Source of the DNA: Thermobifida halotolerans
Lineage (GTDB): Bacteria; Actinomycetota; Actinomycetes; Streptosporangiales; Streptosporangiaceae
DNA: 64,000 bases
Direction of reading: 5' to 3'
Assembly: GCF_003574835.2 (NCBI RefSeq)
Contig: NZ_CP063196.1
Coordinates: 5,332,001 to 5,396,000 of the forward strand
A model generated the notes under the pieces. The model saw only the letters and a program-made list of their open reading frames with translations. It searched no databases and had not been told where the DNA came from. Below, piece by piece: positions 35,363-45,345 of the stretch. Numbering within the stretch: position 1 is the first letter of the stretch; each line of letters opens with the position of its first letter. Made by a program: the position numbers and the translations under genes.

Positions 35363-36208
35363 TCAGCCCTTCGGGCTGCCCGGACCGCTGTCGTCCTTCG
35401 GCGGGGCGGCCTTCTCGGTCTCCTCCTCGGGGCGCTTCGCGGTGGATTCCGGGGGGCCCCAGTGGGCGGCGTCCCGGCGGATGACCTCCAGGGTCTCGTC
35501 CAGGATGCGGCGCAGGTCGCTGACCGCGGCCTCGCTGACGGTGCCCGCCTCGCGGGCGACGTCGCGGACCCGGTCGGCGAAGTCGCGCAGCGTCCGCTCG
35601 AAGTCGGTGCACGCGCCGCGTTCCGTCGCTCCCCGGACCCGGGTGCCCCAGCTGAAGCCGTGGGCGAACTTCTCCCACTCGCGGTTCCACCGGAAGCCGT
35701 GCTCGCGCTCGCCCGCCCGCCCGCGGGCGTGCCCGCCGGTTTCGGCGCCCTCGGTGGCGGCCTTTCCCCACACGTCCTCGGCGCCCGCCTCTTCGGTCTT
35801 CTCCTGCCGGGACCGGTCACGCCGGGTGGCCCGGGCCGCCACCTTCAGCTCCTCCCGCAGGTGGCTGATGGTGTCGCGGACGTCGCGCTGCACCGCCTGG
35901 GCGATGTCGCGCACCGACTCGGTGATCTCCCGCTCCAGGTCGTCGAGGTCCCGGCCGCGGTCGCGCAGTTCGGCGCGGCCCTTGTCGGTGAGCCGGTAGA
36001 CCTTGCGCCCGTCGACCTCCTCGTGGGTGACCAGGCCCTCCTCCTCCAGACGGGCGAGCCGGGGGTAGATGGTGCCGGGCGAGGGGGAGTAGACGCCGAG
36101 GAAGCGGTCCCGCAGCAGGCTGATGATCTCGTAGCCGTGCCGGGGGCTCTCGTCCAGCAGTTTCAGCAGGTACAGGCGGAGTCGGCCATGGCCGAAGATG
36201 GTGCTCAT
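35363..36208 (-). CDS. PadR family transcriptional regulator
   Basis: A protein of 281 residues. The N-terminal 90 residues form a PadR winged helix (LRLYLLKLLDESPRHGYEII, SPGTIYPRLARLEEEGLV, VYRLTDKGRAEL). The long C-terminal part has charged amphipathic helices (DLDDLEREITESVRDIAQA, ISHLREELKVAARA) and a Lys/Glu-rich tail, so it is much longer than the usual 110-180 residues. Start ATG 36208 overlaps the DUF4097 stop by ATGA; the two are coupled. Repeats upstream of the pair (37092-37139) are likely operators. Confidence 0.87.
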   Translation of the reverse strand: MSTIFGHGRLRLYLLKLLDESPRHGYEIISLLRDRFLGVYSPSPGTIYPRLARLEEEGLVTHEEVDGRKVYRLTDKGRAELRDRGRDLDDLEREITESVRDIAQAVQRDVRDTISHLREELKVAARATRRDRSRQEKTEEAGAEDVWGKAATEGAETGGHARGRAGEREHGFRWNREWEKFAHGFSWGTRVRGATERGACTDFERTLRDFADRVRDVAREAGTVSEAAVSDLRRILDETLEVIRRDAAHWGPPESTAKRPEEETEKAAPPKDDSGPGSPKG

Positions 36209-37059
36209 GCGTCCCCCCTCGGGATCGCGGCCGGGGCGTCGGCCTCCCTGCGCAGCAGCGAGACGGCGCCGGACACGGTGGTCGTGGTGATGGTGGCGGG
36301 GTCGACCCCGGTACCGATCTTGCCGCTCAGCCGGCTGAGACCTCGGAGGTTCTGCCGGTCCAGGCTGAACGCCGAGTCCAGGGCGCCGGTGGCCGACCGC
36401 AGTTCGACGGTGGCCGAGGTGTCGGTGGGCACCCGCAGGGCCACCGTCCCGGAGACGGAGTTCAGGGCGGCCCGGGCGGCCGGGGCCAGGTCGACGTCGG
36501 CGAGCAGCTCCCCCGACGCGGTCGTGCCGGACAGGTCGGAGAACCGGCCTCCGGCCACCTCCAGGTCACCGCTGACGCTCTTGAAGGAGAGTCTGCCGGT
36601 GAGGTTGCGGGCTTCGAGGTCACCGGAGACGGTGTTGACCTCCATCTCGCCGCCCACGCCGTCCAGGGTGACGTCTCCGGAGGCACTGCGCAGCTGGGTC
36701 TTGGCGGTCAGCCCGGCGGCCACGATCGGCGCCGTGGCGGAGGTGACCTCGACCGGGCAGTCGTGTGGGACGCGGATGCTGACGGTCGCGCTCCGCTTCG
36801 GCAGGTCGCGGTAGCTGTTCAACTGGACCGGTCGGAGCCGGTCCAGCAGGCCGCCGCGGGTCAGGTCCGCGTAGGTGACGGTGAGGATTCCGGCCTCGTG
36901 GGAGACCAGGAGCGGCTCGCCCGAGATCTCGGAGATCTCGAAGGTCACCGGGTCGTCTGTGGGCAGGATGTTGACGTGGCCGCCGATGATACGCACGCGC
37001 AGGGCCACGATTCCGTCGAGTGTGCGCGTGGTCGGCTGGTCGATGGTCCAACGTGCCAT
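36205..37059 (-). CDS. DUF4097 family beta-strand repeat protein
   Basis: A protein of 284 residues made of short repeated strands with periodic SGD/SGS patterns (LRSASGDVTLDGVGGEMEVN, TVSGDLEARNLTGRLSFKS, VSGDLEVAGG). This is the right-handed beta-helix-like adhesin/DUF4097 type with unknown function. No signal peptide or membrane segment is seen, so it is probably cytosolic. It is the first gene of the PadR operon. DUF4097-PadR pairing is recurrent in actinobacteria; the function may be sensing of the cell envelope, an inference only. Confidence 0.85.
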   Translation of the reverse strand: MARWTIDQPTTRTLDGIVALRVRIIGGHVNILPTDDPVTFEISEISGEPLLVSHEAGILTVTYADLTRGGLLDRLRPVQLNSYRDLPKRSATVSIRVPHDCPVEVTSATAPIVAAGLTAKTQLRSASGDVTLDGVGGEMEVNTVSGDLEARNLTGRLSFKSVSGDLEVAGGRFSDLSGTTASGELLADVDLAPAARAALNSVSGTVALRVPTDTSATVELRSATGALDSAFSLDRQNLRGLSRLSGKIGTGVDPATITTTTVSGAVSLLRREADAPAAIPRGDA

Positions 37060-37091
37060 CGCGGTCCCCTTCTGATAAGCGACTCTGACAA

Positions 37092-37139
37092 CAAGATATG
37101 TCGCGATGGCGGCAGTCTCAAGATATGTCGTGAGATATC
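37092..37139. promoter_or_regulatory. Likely PadR operators upstream of the DUF4097-PadR operon
   Basis: CAAGATATGTCG occurs twice as a direct repeat (37092-37103 and 37119-37130), 27 bases apart. The second copy overlaps a palindrome GATAT-N8-ATATC (37122-37139). All lie 33-80 bases before the DUF4097 start in an A+T-richer stretch. Confidence 0.55.
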
Positions 37140-37214
37140 AGGGAAGACCCCCACCTCGGTCCGGGGTGCCCCTACCCCGATCGGGGGGCGGATGCCCTCC
37201 GACCCCGCACACGC

Positions 37215-37250
37215 GGGAGGCCCCCGGCCGTTTCCGGCCGGGGGCCTCCC
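37215..37250 (-). terminator. Terminator after kgd-DUF6104 genes
   Basis: A perfect 16-bp stem (37215-37230 with 37235-37250) with a 4-base loop, 22 bases beyond the DUF6104 stop on the minus strand. Confidence 0.75.
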
Positions 37251-37271
37251 GGAAGCCACGGAGTCCGGGCG

Positions 37272-37445
37272 CTACTCGTCGTCATCGTCGCGGGCCAACC
37301 AGGTGGCCAGCCGATCGACAGCGGTCTCGAACTCCGGGTGCAGGTCGGTGAAGGTCCGCAACTGCTCGGCGAGCCACGCCAGGGTGACCTCCTCCTCGCC
37401 GCGGCGCTTCTCCAGCTCCTCGATTCCGCGATCGGTGTAGTACAT
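37272..37445 (-). CDS. DUF6104 family small protein
   Basis: A protein of 57 residues: MYYTDRGIEELEKRRGEEEV at the start and DRLATWLARDDDDE at the end. It matches the small acidic actinobacterial DUF6104 family that lies just downstream of kgd/sucA in Streptomyces. Start ATG 37445 is 13 bases after the kgd stop, so it is probably on the kgd transcript. Two amphipathic helices are predicted and there are no cysteines. Function is unknown; the position suggests a link with the 2-oxoglutarate dehydrogenase complex, an inference. Confidence 0.85.
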   Translation of the reverse strand: MYYTDRGIEELEKRRGEEEVTLAWLAEQLRTFTDLHPEFETAVDRLATWLARDDDDE

Positions 37446-37457
37446 CGGCGTCCTGCC

Positions 37458-40400
37458 TCAGTCGGTCGGCGGGAAGACCGTGTTCACCAGGGCCTGCTGC
37501 TCCAACTCGTGCCGCTTGGCCGAGCCCGCGGCAGGGGAGGAGCTCGCCGAACGCGACACCCGGGTGAACGGGCGGTCCAACTGCTCGGAGAAGACCAGCG
37601 CGACGAACGGCCACGGTCCCATGTTCGCCGGCTCCTCCTGCACCCACAGGACCTCACCCGCGTTGGGGAAGGCCTTGAGCTGCTGGCGGATCTCGTCGAT
37701 CGGCAGCGGGTAGAGCCGCTCCACCCGGATGATCGCGGTGTGGGTGTCCCCGGTGCTCCTCCGGGCGGCGTCGAGGTCGTAGTAGACCTTGCCGGAGCAC
37801 AGCACCACACGCCGCACGTCGTTCGGCGCGATGCCGCTGGTGTCGGGGATGAGCGGCTGGAACGCCCCGGAGGTGAACTCCGAGGTGGCCGAGACGGCCG
37901 CCTTGTGCCGCAGCATCGACTTGGGCGTGAACACAACCAGCGGGCGCCGGTACGGCGACTTCACCTGCCAGCGCAGCAGGTGGAAGTAGTTCGCCGGGGT
38001 GGTGGGCAGCGCGACCGTCATGTTCTCCTGCGCGCACAGCTGCAGGAAGCGCTCGATGCGCCCGGAGGAGTGGTCGGGGCCCTGGCCCTCGTAGCCGTGG
38101 GGCAGCAGCAGGGTGACGCTGGAGCGCTGTCCCCACTTCTGCTCACCCGAACTGATGTACTCGTCGATGACGGTCTGGGCGCCGTTGACGAAGTCGCCGA
38201 ACTGCGCCTCCCAGGCCACCAGGGCGTCGGGGCGCTCCACCGAGTAGCCGTATTCGAAGCCCAGCGCCGCGTACTCGCTCAGCAGCGAGTCGTGCACGTA
38301 GAACTTCGAGGTTCCCCGGTCGAACTTCTTGAGCGGGGTGTGCTCCGCTCCGGTATCGCGGTCGACCAGGACGGCGTGGCGCTGGCCGAAGGTGCCGCGT
38401 CGGCTGTCCTGGCCGACCAGGCGCACCGGGTGGCCGTCGATCAGCAGCGAGCCGAACGCCAGCGTCTCGCCGAGCGCCCAGTCGATCTTGTCCTCCTCGA
38501 CCATCCGGGCGCGGCGCTGCAGTTGGGGTAGCAGCCTCGGGTGCGGGGTGAAGCCCTCGGGCAGCGAGACCTGGGTCTCCACCACCCGCTTGACGACCTC
38601 GTCGGTGATCGCCGTCCCGGTGGCGGAGTGGTCGATCCGGCCCTCGTCGAACACCTCGGGCTTGATCACCGATCCCGGTTCGACCGGCTTCTTGGCGGCC
38701 TCACGGGTCTCGGTGAAGGCGCGTTCCAACTGCTGCTGGTAGTCGCGCAGCGCCTGCTCGGCCTCCTCGACCGAGATGTCGCCGCGGCCGATCAGCGCCT
38801 CGGTGTACAGCTTGCGGGTGGACCGCTTGGCGTCGATCACGTCGTACATCAGCGGCTGGGTGAACGAGGGGTTGTCGGCCTCGTTGTGCCCGCGGCGCCG
38901 GTAGCAGACCAGATCGATGACGACGTCCTTGTTGAACGCCTGCCGGTAGGCGAAGGCCAGTTGCGCCACCCGGACCACGGCCTCGGGGTCGTCCCCGTTG
39001 ACGTGGAAGATCGGCGCCTGCACCATGCGGGCCACGTCGGTGGCGTAGACGCTGGAGCGGCTGTCCTTGGGCGAGGTGGTGAAACCCACCTGGTTGTTGA
39101 CGATGATGTGCACGGTGCCGCCGGTGCGGTATCCGCGCAACTGCGACAGGTTCAGGGTCTCGGCCACCACGCCCTGCCCGGCGAACGCGGCGTCGCCGTG
39201 GATCAGGACCGGCAGCACGGTGAAGCCGTTGGCGCCCTTGTTGAGGACGTCCTGCTTGGCGCGCACGATGCCCTCGGCGACCGGGTCGACGGTCTCCAGG
39301 TGGCTGGGGTTGGCGGCCAGCGTGATCGCGATCTTCTCGCCCTCGGGCGTGGTGAACGTGCCCTCGGTGCCGAGGTGGTACTTGACGTCGCCCGAGCCGT
39401 GCGCGCTGCGCGGGTCGAGGTTGCCCTCGAACTCACCGAAGATCTGCGCGTAGGACTTGCCGCAGATGTTGGCCAGCACGTTCAGGCGGCCCCGGTGGGC
39501 CATGCCGATGACGACCTCGTCCAGTTGGGCCTTGGCGGCCTTGGAGATCACCCCGTCCAGCAGCGGGATCAGCGACTCGCCGCCTTCGAGGGAGAAGCGC
39601 TTCTGACCCACGTACTTGGTCTGCAGGAAGGTCTCGAAGGCCTCGGCGCTGTTGAGGCGGCGCAGGATGTGCAACTGCTCCTCGCGGCCGATCTTCTCGG
39701 GCTCGCGTTCGACGCGGGCCTGGATCCACTCCCGCTCCTCGGGGCTCTGGATGTGCATGTACTCGATACCCACCGTGCGGCAGTAGGTGTCGCGCAACAC
39801 GCCCAGGATGTCGCGGAGCTTCATGACCGGCTTGCCGCCGAACCCGCCGGTCGGGAACTCGCGGTCCAGGTCCCACAGGGTGAGGCCGTGTTCCAGGACG
39901 TCGAGGTCGGGGTGGCGGCGCTGCTTGTACTCCAGCGGGTCGGTGTTGGCCATCAGGTGCCCGCGCACGCGGTAGGCGTGGATGAGCTCCTGGACCCGGG
40001 TGGCCTTGTCGAGCTGGCTGTCCCGGTTGACCGAGATGTCCTGCACCCACCGCACGGGCTCGTAGGGGATGCGCAGGGACTCGAAGATCTCGTCGTAGAA
40101 GCCGTCCTCGCCCAGCAGCAACTGGTGGATGGTGCGGAGGAACTCACCCGACTGCGCACCCTGGATGATGCGGTGGTCGTAGGTGGAGGTCAGCGTCATG
40201 ACCTTGCTGATGGCGAGCTGGTTCAGGGTCTCGGGGGAGGCGCCCTGGAACTCGGCCGGGTACTCCATGGAGCCCACGCCCAGGATGGTTCCCTGGCCGG
40301 GCATCAGCCGCGGAACCGAGTGCACGGTGCCGATGCCGCCCGGGTTGGTGAGGCTGATGGTGGTGCCCTGGAAGTCCGCCACGCCCAGCTTGTTGTTGCG

Positions 40401-41156
40401 GGCCTTGCGGACGACCTCCTCGTAGGCGCTCCAGAACTCCTTGAAGTTCATGGTCTCGGCGGCCTTGATGCTCGGCACCACCAGTTGCCGGGAGCCGTCC
40501 GGTCTGGCCAGGTCGATCGCCAGGCCGAAGTTGACGTGCTCGGGCTTGGCCACGGCGGGCTTGCCGTCGATCTCGGTGTAGGAGTAGTTCATCACCGGGA
40601 CCGACTCGAGCGCCTTGACCATGGCGTAGCCGATGAGGTGGGTGAAGGAGACCTTGCCGCCCCGTCCGCGCCGCAGGTGGTTGTTGATCACGATGCGGTT
40701 GTCGAACAGCAGCTTCACCGGGACCGACCGCACGCTCGTGGCGGTGGGCAGGGTGAGACTGGACTCCATGTTGGCGGCGGTGCGCGCGGACGCGCCGCGC
40801 AGCCGCTCCTCGGACACCGCGAGTGCGTCCCCGGCGCCGTCCCCGGACTTCGCGGGGGCGGCGGGCTTGCTCGCGGCGGCAGGTCGGGCAGCGGGAGAGC
40901 TCTTCGACGCGCCCGCGGTGGTGTCCGCCTTCGCAGCCGGGGCCGGGGCCGCGCTGCGGGCGCCGCCGTCGGACCTGGTGTCCTTGGCGGGGGAGGTTGC
41001 CCCGTTGGTGGCGGAGCCGGACCTGTAGTCCGCGAAGAAGTTCCACCATGCCTTGTCAACGGAGTTGGGGTCGGCGAGGTACTTTCTGTGAAGCTCGTCG
41101 ACCAGCCACTCGTTCGGGCCGAAATCTGTCAGGGGTTGAGATGCCTCAGACGACAC
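37458..41156 (-). CDS. kgd: Multifunctional 2-oxoglutarate dehydrogenase E1/E2 (Kgd/SucA)
   Basis: A protein of 1232 residues, matching mycobacterial Kgd (1231). Order: N-terminal [20 protein letters not shown], an Ala/Pro/Ser linker (about 45-120), an E2-like acyltransferase domain with [16 protein letters not shown], then the E1 part with [42 protein letters not shown]-type motif and [16 protein letters not shown]. It decarboxylates 2-oxoglutarate with TPP and can transfer succinyl to CoA. GTG 41156 gives [17 protein letters not shown], the expected start. Activity is normally inhibited by GarA. A long leader and a Crp-type site lie upstream. Confidence 0.93.
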   Translation of the reverse strand: MSSEASQPLTDFGPNEWLVDELHRKYLADPNSVDKAWWNFFADYRSGSATNGATSPAKDTRSDGGARSAAPAPAAKADTTAGASKSSPAARPAAASKPAAPAKSGDGAGDALAVSEERLRGASARTAANMESSLTLPTATSVRSVPVKLLFDNRIVINNHLRRGRGGKVSFTHLIGYAMVKALESVPVMNYSYTEIDGKPAVAKPEHVNFGLAIDLARPDGSRQLVVPSIKAAETMNFKEFWSAYEEVVRKARNNKLGVADFQGTTISLTNPGGIGTVHSVPRLMPGQGTILGVGSMEYPAEFQGASPETLNQLAISKVMTLTSTYDHRIIQGAQSGEFLRTIHQLLLGEDGFYDEIFESLRIPYEPVRWVQDISVNRDSQLDKATRVQELIHAYRVRGHLMANTDPLEYKQRRHPDLDVLEHGLTLWDLDREFPTGGFGGKPVMKLRDILGVLRDTYCRTVGIEYMHIQSPEEREWIQARVEREPEKIGREEQLHILRRLNSAEAFETFLQTKYVGQKRFSLEGGESLIPLLDGVISKAAKAQLDEVVIGMAHRGRLNVLANICGKSYAQIFGEFEGNLDPRSAHGSGDVKYHLGTEGTFTTPEGEKIAITLAANPSHLETVDPVAEGIVRAKQDVLNKGANGFTVLPVLIHGDAAFAGQGVVAETLNLSQLRGYRTGGTVHIIVNNQVGFTTSPKDSRSSVYATDVARMVQAPIFHVNGDDPEAVVRVAQLAFAYRQAFNKDVVIDLVCYRRRGHNEADNPSFTQPLMYDVIDAKRSTRKLYTEALIGRGDISVEEAEQALRDYQQQLERAFTETREAAKKPVEPGSVIKPEVFDEGRIDHSATGTAITDEVVKRVVETQVSLPEGFTPHPRLLPQLQRRARMVEEDKIDWALGETLAFGSLLIDGHPVRLVGQDSRRGTFGQRHAVLVDRDTGAEHTPLKKFDRGTSKFYVHDSLLSEYAALGFEYGYSVERPDALVAWEAQFGDFVNGAQTVIDEYISSGEQKWGQRSSVTLLLPHGYEGQGPDHSSGRIERFLQLCAQENMTVALPTTPANYFHLLRWQVKSPYRRPLVVFTPKSMLRHKAAVSATSEFTSGAFQPLIPDTSGIAPNDVRRVVLCSGKVYYDLDAARRSTGDTHTAIIRVERLYPLPIDEIRQQLKAFPNAGEVLWVQEEPANMGPWPFVALVFSEQLDRPFTRVSRSASSSPAAGSAKRHELEQQALVNTVFPPTD

Positions 41157-41331
41157 GGCGGAGATCGCCCTCTTCCGCAGCTCGCTTGTGAATTGTCGGA
41201 GAGACGGGCGGTCAGCGAATGTGGCTGTACTACGTGTTTGACCGCACCAGGACACGCCCAGCGGACCGTCTCGGGTAACAGGCTACTTTGCCAGAGAGTC
41301 CGGTGGAGCCTCCAGCAGGGTGCCACGCTGG

Positions 41332-41360
41332 GATATACCTAACATTTATTCACAAATCAA
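41332..41360 (-). promoter_or_regulatory. Promoter of kgd
   Basis: On the minus strand TTGATT (41355-41360), a 17-base spacer and TATATC (41332-41337). It lies in an A+T-rich patch. Confidence 0.55.
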
Positions 41361-41454
41361 GGACAGTCGCAGTGAGGTTCACTGGTGTGCCCCGGCTTCG
41401 AGTGGGCGAGGTGACGCTCTGTGCAGCATCCCCGTCTCCGGTTCAGGCTAATCC

Positions 41455-41470
41455 TGTGACATGCTTCACA
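41455..41470. promoter_or_regulatory. Perfect Crp/GlxR-type palindrome
   Basis: TGTGA-N6-TCACA, an exact match to the consensus. It is followed at once by TTTGTGCACA, a second short palindrome. It lies between divergent kgd and SDR genes, about 100 bases upstream of the kgd -35 box. Confidence 0.65.
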
Positions 41471-41758
41471 TTTGTGCACAGGGGGGAAACGCCTCGAGCG
41501 GCGACCCGCGGAGAAGGGGGTGCGGAAGGGCGGTGGGCCGGGGCCGCGGGAGCCGACCCGGCGCCCCGCCGTGTCGAAACCGTGTCCCCGAAGCGACCCC
41601 GCCGGGCGCGGACCGGGTATTGACTTTCCCCTGCCCCCTGGGCGGTCGACCGCCGACCGTCCACGAAACCCACGGGGAGCGCACGATTCGGAAGGGGACC
41701 GGGTTCCCGTCCCCGAGCCCGGGGACCCCCTCCCCGGCGTCTCGTTGAGGAGGAAGCA

Positions 41759-42628
41759 ATGGGCGAGCTGCGGTTCGACGGAAGGGTCGCCGTCATCACC
41801 GGGGCCGGACACGGACTGGGCCGTTCCCACGCCCTCGGATTCGCCGCACGCGGGGCCAGGGTGGTGGTCAACGACCTCGAAGAACCGGCAGCCGCCGCGG
41901 TGGCGGAGCGCATCCGCGCGCACGGCGGAAGCGCGCTGACCCACACCGGGGACATCTCCACCGAGGAGGGCGCGCAGTCGCTGGTCGACGCGGCCAACGA
42001 CACCTTCGGTCGGGTGGACGTGATCGTCAACAACGCGGGAATCCTGCGCGACAGGTCCTTCAAGAACATCTCCACCCGGGAATGGGACGAGGTGTTGGCC
42101 GTCCACCTGCGCGGCGCCTTCCTGGTCTCCCGCGCGGCCTTCGAGCACCTGCGGGAGCACGGCTACGGCCGGATCGTCAACACCACCTCGCCCTCGGGGC
42201 TGTTCGGCAACTTCGGGCAGAGCAACTACTCGGCCGCCAAGATGGGCGTCGTCGGGCTCACCAAGACGCTGGCGATCGAGGGTGCCAAGTACGACATCAA
42301 CGTCAACGCCGTCGCGCCCATCGCCTACACCCGGATGACCGAGGACCTCTTCCCCGCGGACGCCGCCGCCGTCCTCAGCCCCGAGAAGGTCACCCCCCTG
42401 GTGCTGTGGCTGGCGCACGAGGACTGCCCCACCACCGGCGAGGTCTACTCGGTGGGCGGCGGCCGGATCGCCCGCGTGTTCGTGGCGGAGGGCCCCGGAG
42501 TGGTGCTGGAGCACACCACCGCCGAGGAGATCCAGGACAACTGGCCCGACGTCAACGCCGAGCGCCCCTACGTCATTCCGCGCAACCTGGGGGAGCAGAC
42601 CGAGATCCACATCCGGGGGCTGCTCTGA
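41759..42628 (+). CDS. SDR-family oxidoreductase (3-hydroxyacyl-CoA dehydrogenase-like)
   Basis: A protein of 289 residues with the SDR cofactor motif TGAGHGLGRSHALGFAARG, the NNAG motif (NNAGILRDRSF), catalytic Ser in TTSPSGLFG and YSAAKMG (Tyr-x3-Lys). The NDLEE after the second strand (acidic residue) suggests NAD preference. The LRDRSF and NNAGI context resembles the hydroxyacyl-CoA dehydrogenase domain of peroxisomal MFE-2 type enzymes. ATG 41759 follows GAGGAGG. The last 50 residues are longer than minimal SDRs. The acyl substrate is unknown. Confidence 0.87.
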   Translation: MGELRFDGRVAVITGAGHGLGRSHALGFAARGARVVVNDLEEPAAAAVAERIRAHGGSALTHTGDISTEEGAQSLVDAANDTFGRVDVIVNNAGILRDRSFKNISTREWDEVLAVHLRGAFLVSRAAFEHLREHGYGRIVNTTSPSGLFGNFGQSNYSAAKMGVVGLTKTLAIEGAKYDINVNAVAPIAYTRMTEDLFPADAAAVLSPEKVTPLVLWLAHEDCPTTGEVYSVGGGRIARVFVAEGPGVVLEHTTAEEIQDNWPDVNAERPYVIPRNLGEQTEIHIRGLL

Positions 42629-42820
42629 GAACCGCGGCCCGACAGCCGTCGGAGGTGCGAAAACGAGTTCGCGGTTCCCGAAAACGCGGCACGGCTCACC
42701 ACCGTGGCGGTGGAAACGGCTGTTCTGTCCAGAGAAGGGCACGGATCGGTTCGTCAGACCGCGTTTCGCCGTGTCCGAACCGTCCCCGCTCCTAGCATGC
42801 TGCCCTGGAGGTGGGGAAAG

Positions 42821-43201
42821 GTGAAGGTAAGGGAGTTCGGCGAGTTGGAGGCCGCCATCATGGACGCCCTGTGGTCCGCTGACCGCGCGCTCGCGGTCCG
42901 TGAGATCCGCGAGACCATGACCTACGACCGCGACGTCGCCTACACCACGGTCATGACCGTGGCGAACATCCTGTTCAACAAGGGGATGCTGCACCGGGAG
43001 AAGGTGGGCAGGGCATGGCGGTACCGGCCGCGGGAGAGCCGCGAGGAACACACCGCCCGGGTCATGAGCGAGGTGCTCAGCGGTGGAGGGGACCGCGGGG
43101 CGACCATGGTCCGGCTCATCGAGCGCTTCAGCGACGAGGAGATGTCCCGCCTGCACGAGGCGCTCGCCGAGATCCGGCTGCGCAGGGGGATCGCCTCGTG
43201 A
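42821..43201 (+). CDS. BlaI/MecI/CopY-type transcriptional repressor
   Basis: A protein of 126 residues with a winged helix (ELEAAIMDALWSADRALAVR, TTVMTVANILFNKGMLHREK, WRYRPRESREEHTARVM) and a C-terminal dimerisation helix (SDEEMSRLHEALAEIR). GTG 42821 has GGAGG 9 bases upstream. The partner BlaR1-like M56 protease gene that often follows is absent; the next gene is an aminotransferase. Its signal is therefore unknown. Repressors in this family control beta-lactamase, PBP or copper genes. Confidence 0.87.
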   Translation: MKVREFGELEAAIMDALWSADRALAVREIRETMTYDRDVAYTTVMTVANILFNKGMLHREKVGRAWRYRPRESREEHTARVMSEVLSGGGDRGATMVRLIERFSDEEMSRLHEALAEIRLRRGIAS

Positions 43202-43285
43202 CCGGAACGCGGTAGACCGGCAGCGCCGCACGGGACGGCGGCTCCGCACCCGGGCCCGCGGGAGGGGACGGATTAGGGTGGGGCC

Positions 43286-44461
43286 GTGGACGAACCTGTG
43301 GTGAAGCGGATGAGAGGCTTCGGCGAGACCATCTTCGCCGAGATGACCCGGCTGGCCAACGAGGCCGGCGCCATCAACCTGGGGCAGGGCTTCCCCGACA
43401 CCGACGGGCCACGGTCCCTGCTGGAGGACGCGGCCCGCCGACTCCGGGAGGGCGTCAACCAGTACCCTCCGGGCCCCGGGCGGATCGAACTGCGCGCCGC
43501 GGTCGCCGCCGACCGCGGGGAGCGCTACGGCCTGGAGCACGACCCCGAGACCGAGGTGTACGTCACCGTCGGAGCCACCGCCGGGATCGCCGCGAGCGTG
43601 CTGGCGCTGGTCGAGCCGGGCGACGAGGTCGTGCTGTTCGAGCCGATGTACGACTCCTACTCCGCCGTCATCGCGCTCGCCCAGGGGGTGCGCCGCCCGG
43701 TGACGCTGCGGCCGTCCGCCGACGACGCGAGGTACACGTTCGACCCCGAGGAACTGGCCGCGGCGATCACCCCCCGGACCCGGATGGTCATCGTCAACAC
43801 CCCGCACAACCCCACGGGGACCGTGTTCACCCCCGAGGAGCTGGCGCTGGTCGCGCGACTGTGCCGGGAGAACGACGTCATCGCGCTCACCGACGAGGTC
43901 TACGAGCACCTGACCTTCGACGGGGTGGCGCACGTGCCGCTGGCCACGCTCCCCGGCATGGCCGAGCGCACGCTCAGCGTCTCCTCGGCGGGCAAGACCT
44001 TCTCCGTCACCGGGTGGAAGGTGGGGTGGGTCACGGGCCCGGCGCCCCTGGTGAACGCGGTGCGCACCGTCAACCAGTTCCTGACCTTCTCGGCCAACGG
44101 CGCGCAGCAGCTCGCCGTCGCCGACGCGCTGCGCGGTGAGAGGGACTGGGTGCGCGCCCAGCGCGACGCCCTCCAGGCGAAACGCGACCGGTTGGCCGCA
44201 GGGTTGGCCGCCGCGGGATTCGGGGTGGGGCGCGCCCAGGGCGCCTACTTCCTCATGGCCGACATCCGTCCGCTCGGCCACGACGACGGCGCGGTGCTGG
44301 CCCGCTCCCTGATCCACCGGGCCGGAGTCGCGGCGGTGCCCGCCCAGGTCTTCTACGCCGACGAGCGGGAGGGCCGCCACCTCGTCCGCTTCGCCTTCTG
44401 CAAGAGGGACGAGGTGCTGGACGAGGCAGCCGCCCGGCTGCGCTCCCTCGGAGGCCGATAG
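43286..44461 (+). CDS. PLP-dependent class I/II aminotransferase
   Basis: A protein of 391 residues of fold type I. The PLP lysine is Lys237 in SSAGKTFSVTGWKVGW; further motifs are NLGQGFPDTDGP, VTVGATAGIAASVLALV, NTPHNPTGTVF and LTDEVYEHL. It resembles methionine/kynurenine-type aminotransferases (YbdL, CCBL group). GTG 43286 is the first start in the frame after the stop of the repressor gene. It lies 65 bases before a methyltransferase gene on the same strand. Amino donor and acceptor are not evident. Confidence 0.9.
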   Translation: MDEPVVKRMRGFGETIFAEMTRLANEAGAINLGQGFPDTDGPRSLLEDAARRLREGVNQYPPGPGRIELRAAVAADRGERYGLEHDPETEVYVTVGATAGIAASVLALVEPGDEVVLFEPMYDSYSAVIALAQGVRRPVTLRPSADDARYTFDPEELAAAITPRTRMVIVNTPHNPTGTVFTPEELALVARLCRENDVIALTDEVYEHLTFDGVAHVPLATLPGMAERTLSVSSAGKTFSVTGWKVGWVTGPAPLVNAVRTVNQFLTFSANGAQQLAVADALRGERDWVRAQRDALQAKRDRLAAGLAAAGFGVGRAQGAYFLMADIRPLGHDDGAVLARSLIHRAGVAAVPAQVFYADEREGRHLVRFAFCKRDEVLDEAAARLRSLGGR

Positions 44462-44508
44462 CGTACGCGGTCGGACGAGGACCGGCACGACCCACCGACC
44501 AGGTGTAA

Positions 44509-45195
<687 letters not shown>

Positions 45196-45345
45196 GACGG
45201 TTCTGTTACAGAGGGCCGGTATCGTGAAGCGCGATGGTTGAGGGCGACCCCCCGCCAGCGCCCATCCCAGTCCGACTTTTCGTGAACCCATCGCCCCCGT
45301 CTGTGCGTCATAACCGATAGCGCTTGCAGTGTGTGGGGAGCGACG

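Larger units (their letters stand above)
41157..41758. other. Long divergent intergenic region between kgd and SDR gene
   Basis: This 602-base interval holds a good minus-strand promoter for kgd (41332-41360) with about 170 bases of leader, and a perfect Crp-type palindrome (41455-41470). From 41500 to 41740 it is very G+C rich with no convincing coding frame. Confidence 0.55.

Noticed and set aside
38541-41342. Long plus-strand frame opposite kgd
   Set aside because: The kgd product is certain on the minus strand, and the opposite frame gives a low-complexity Val/Gly/Arg/Asp protein without a ribosome-binding site.
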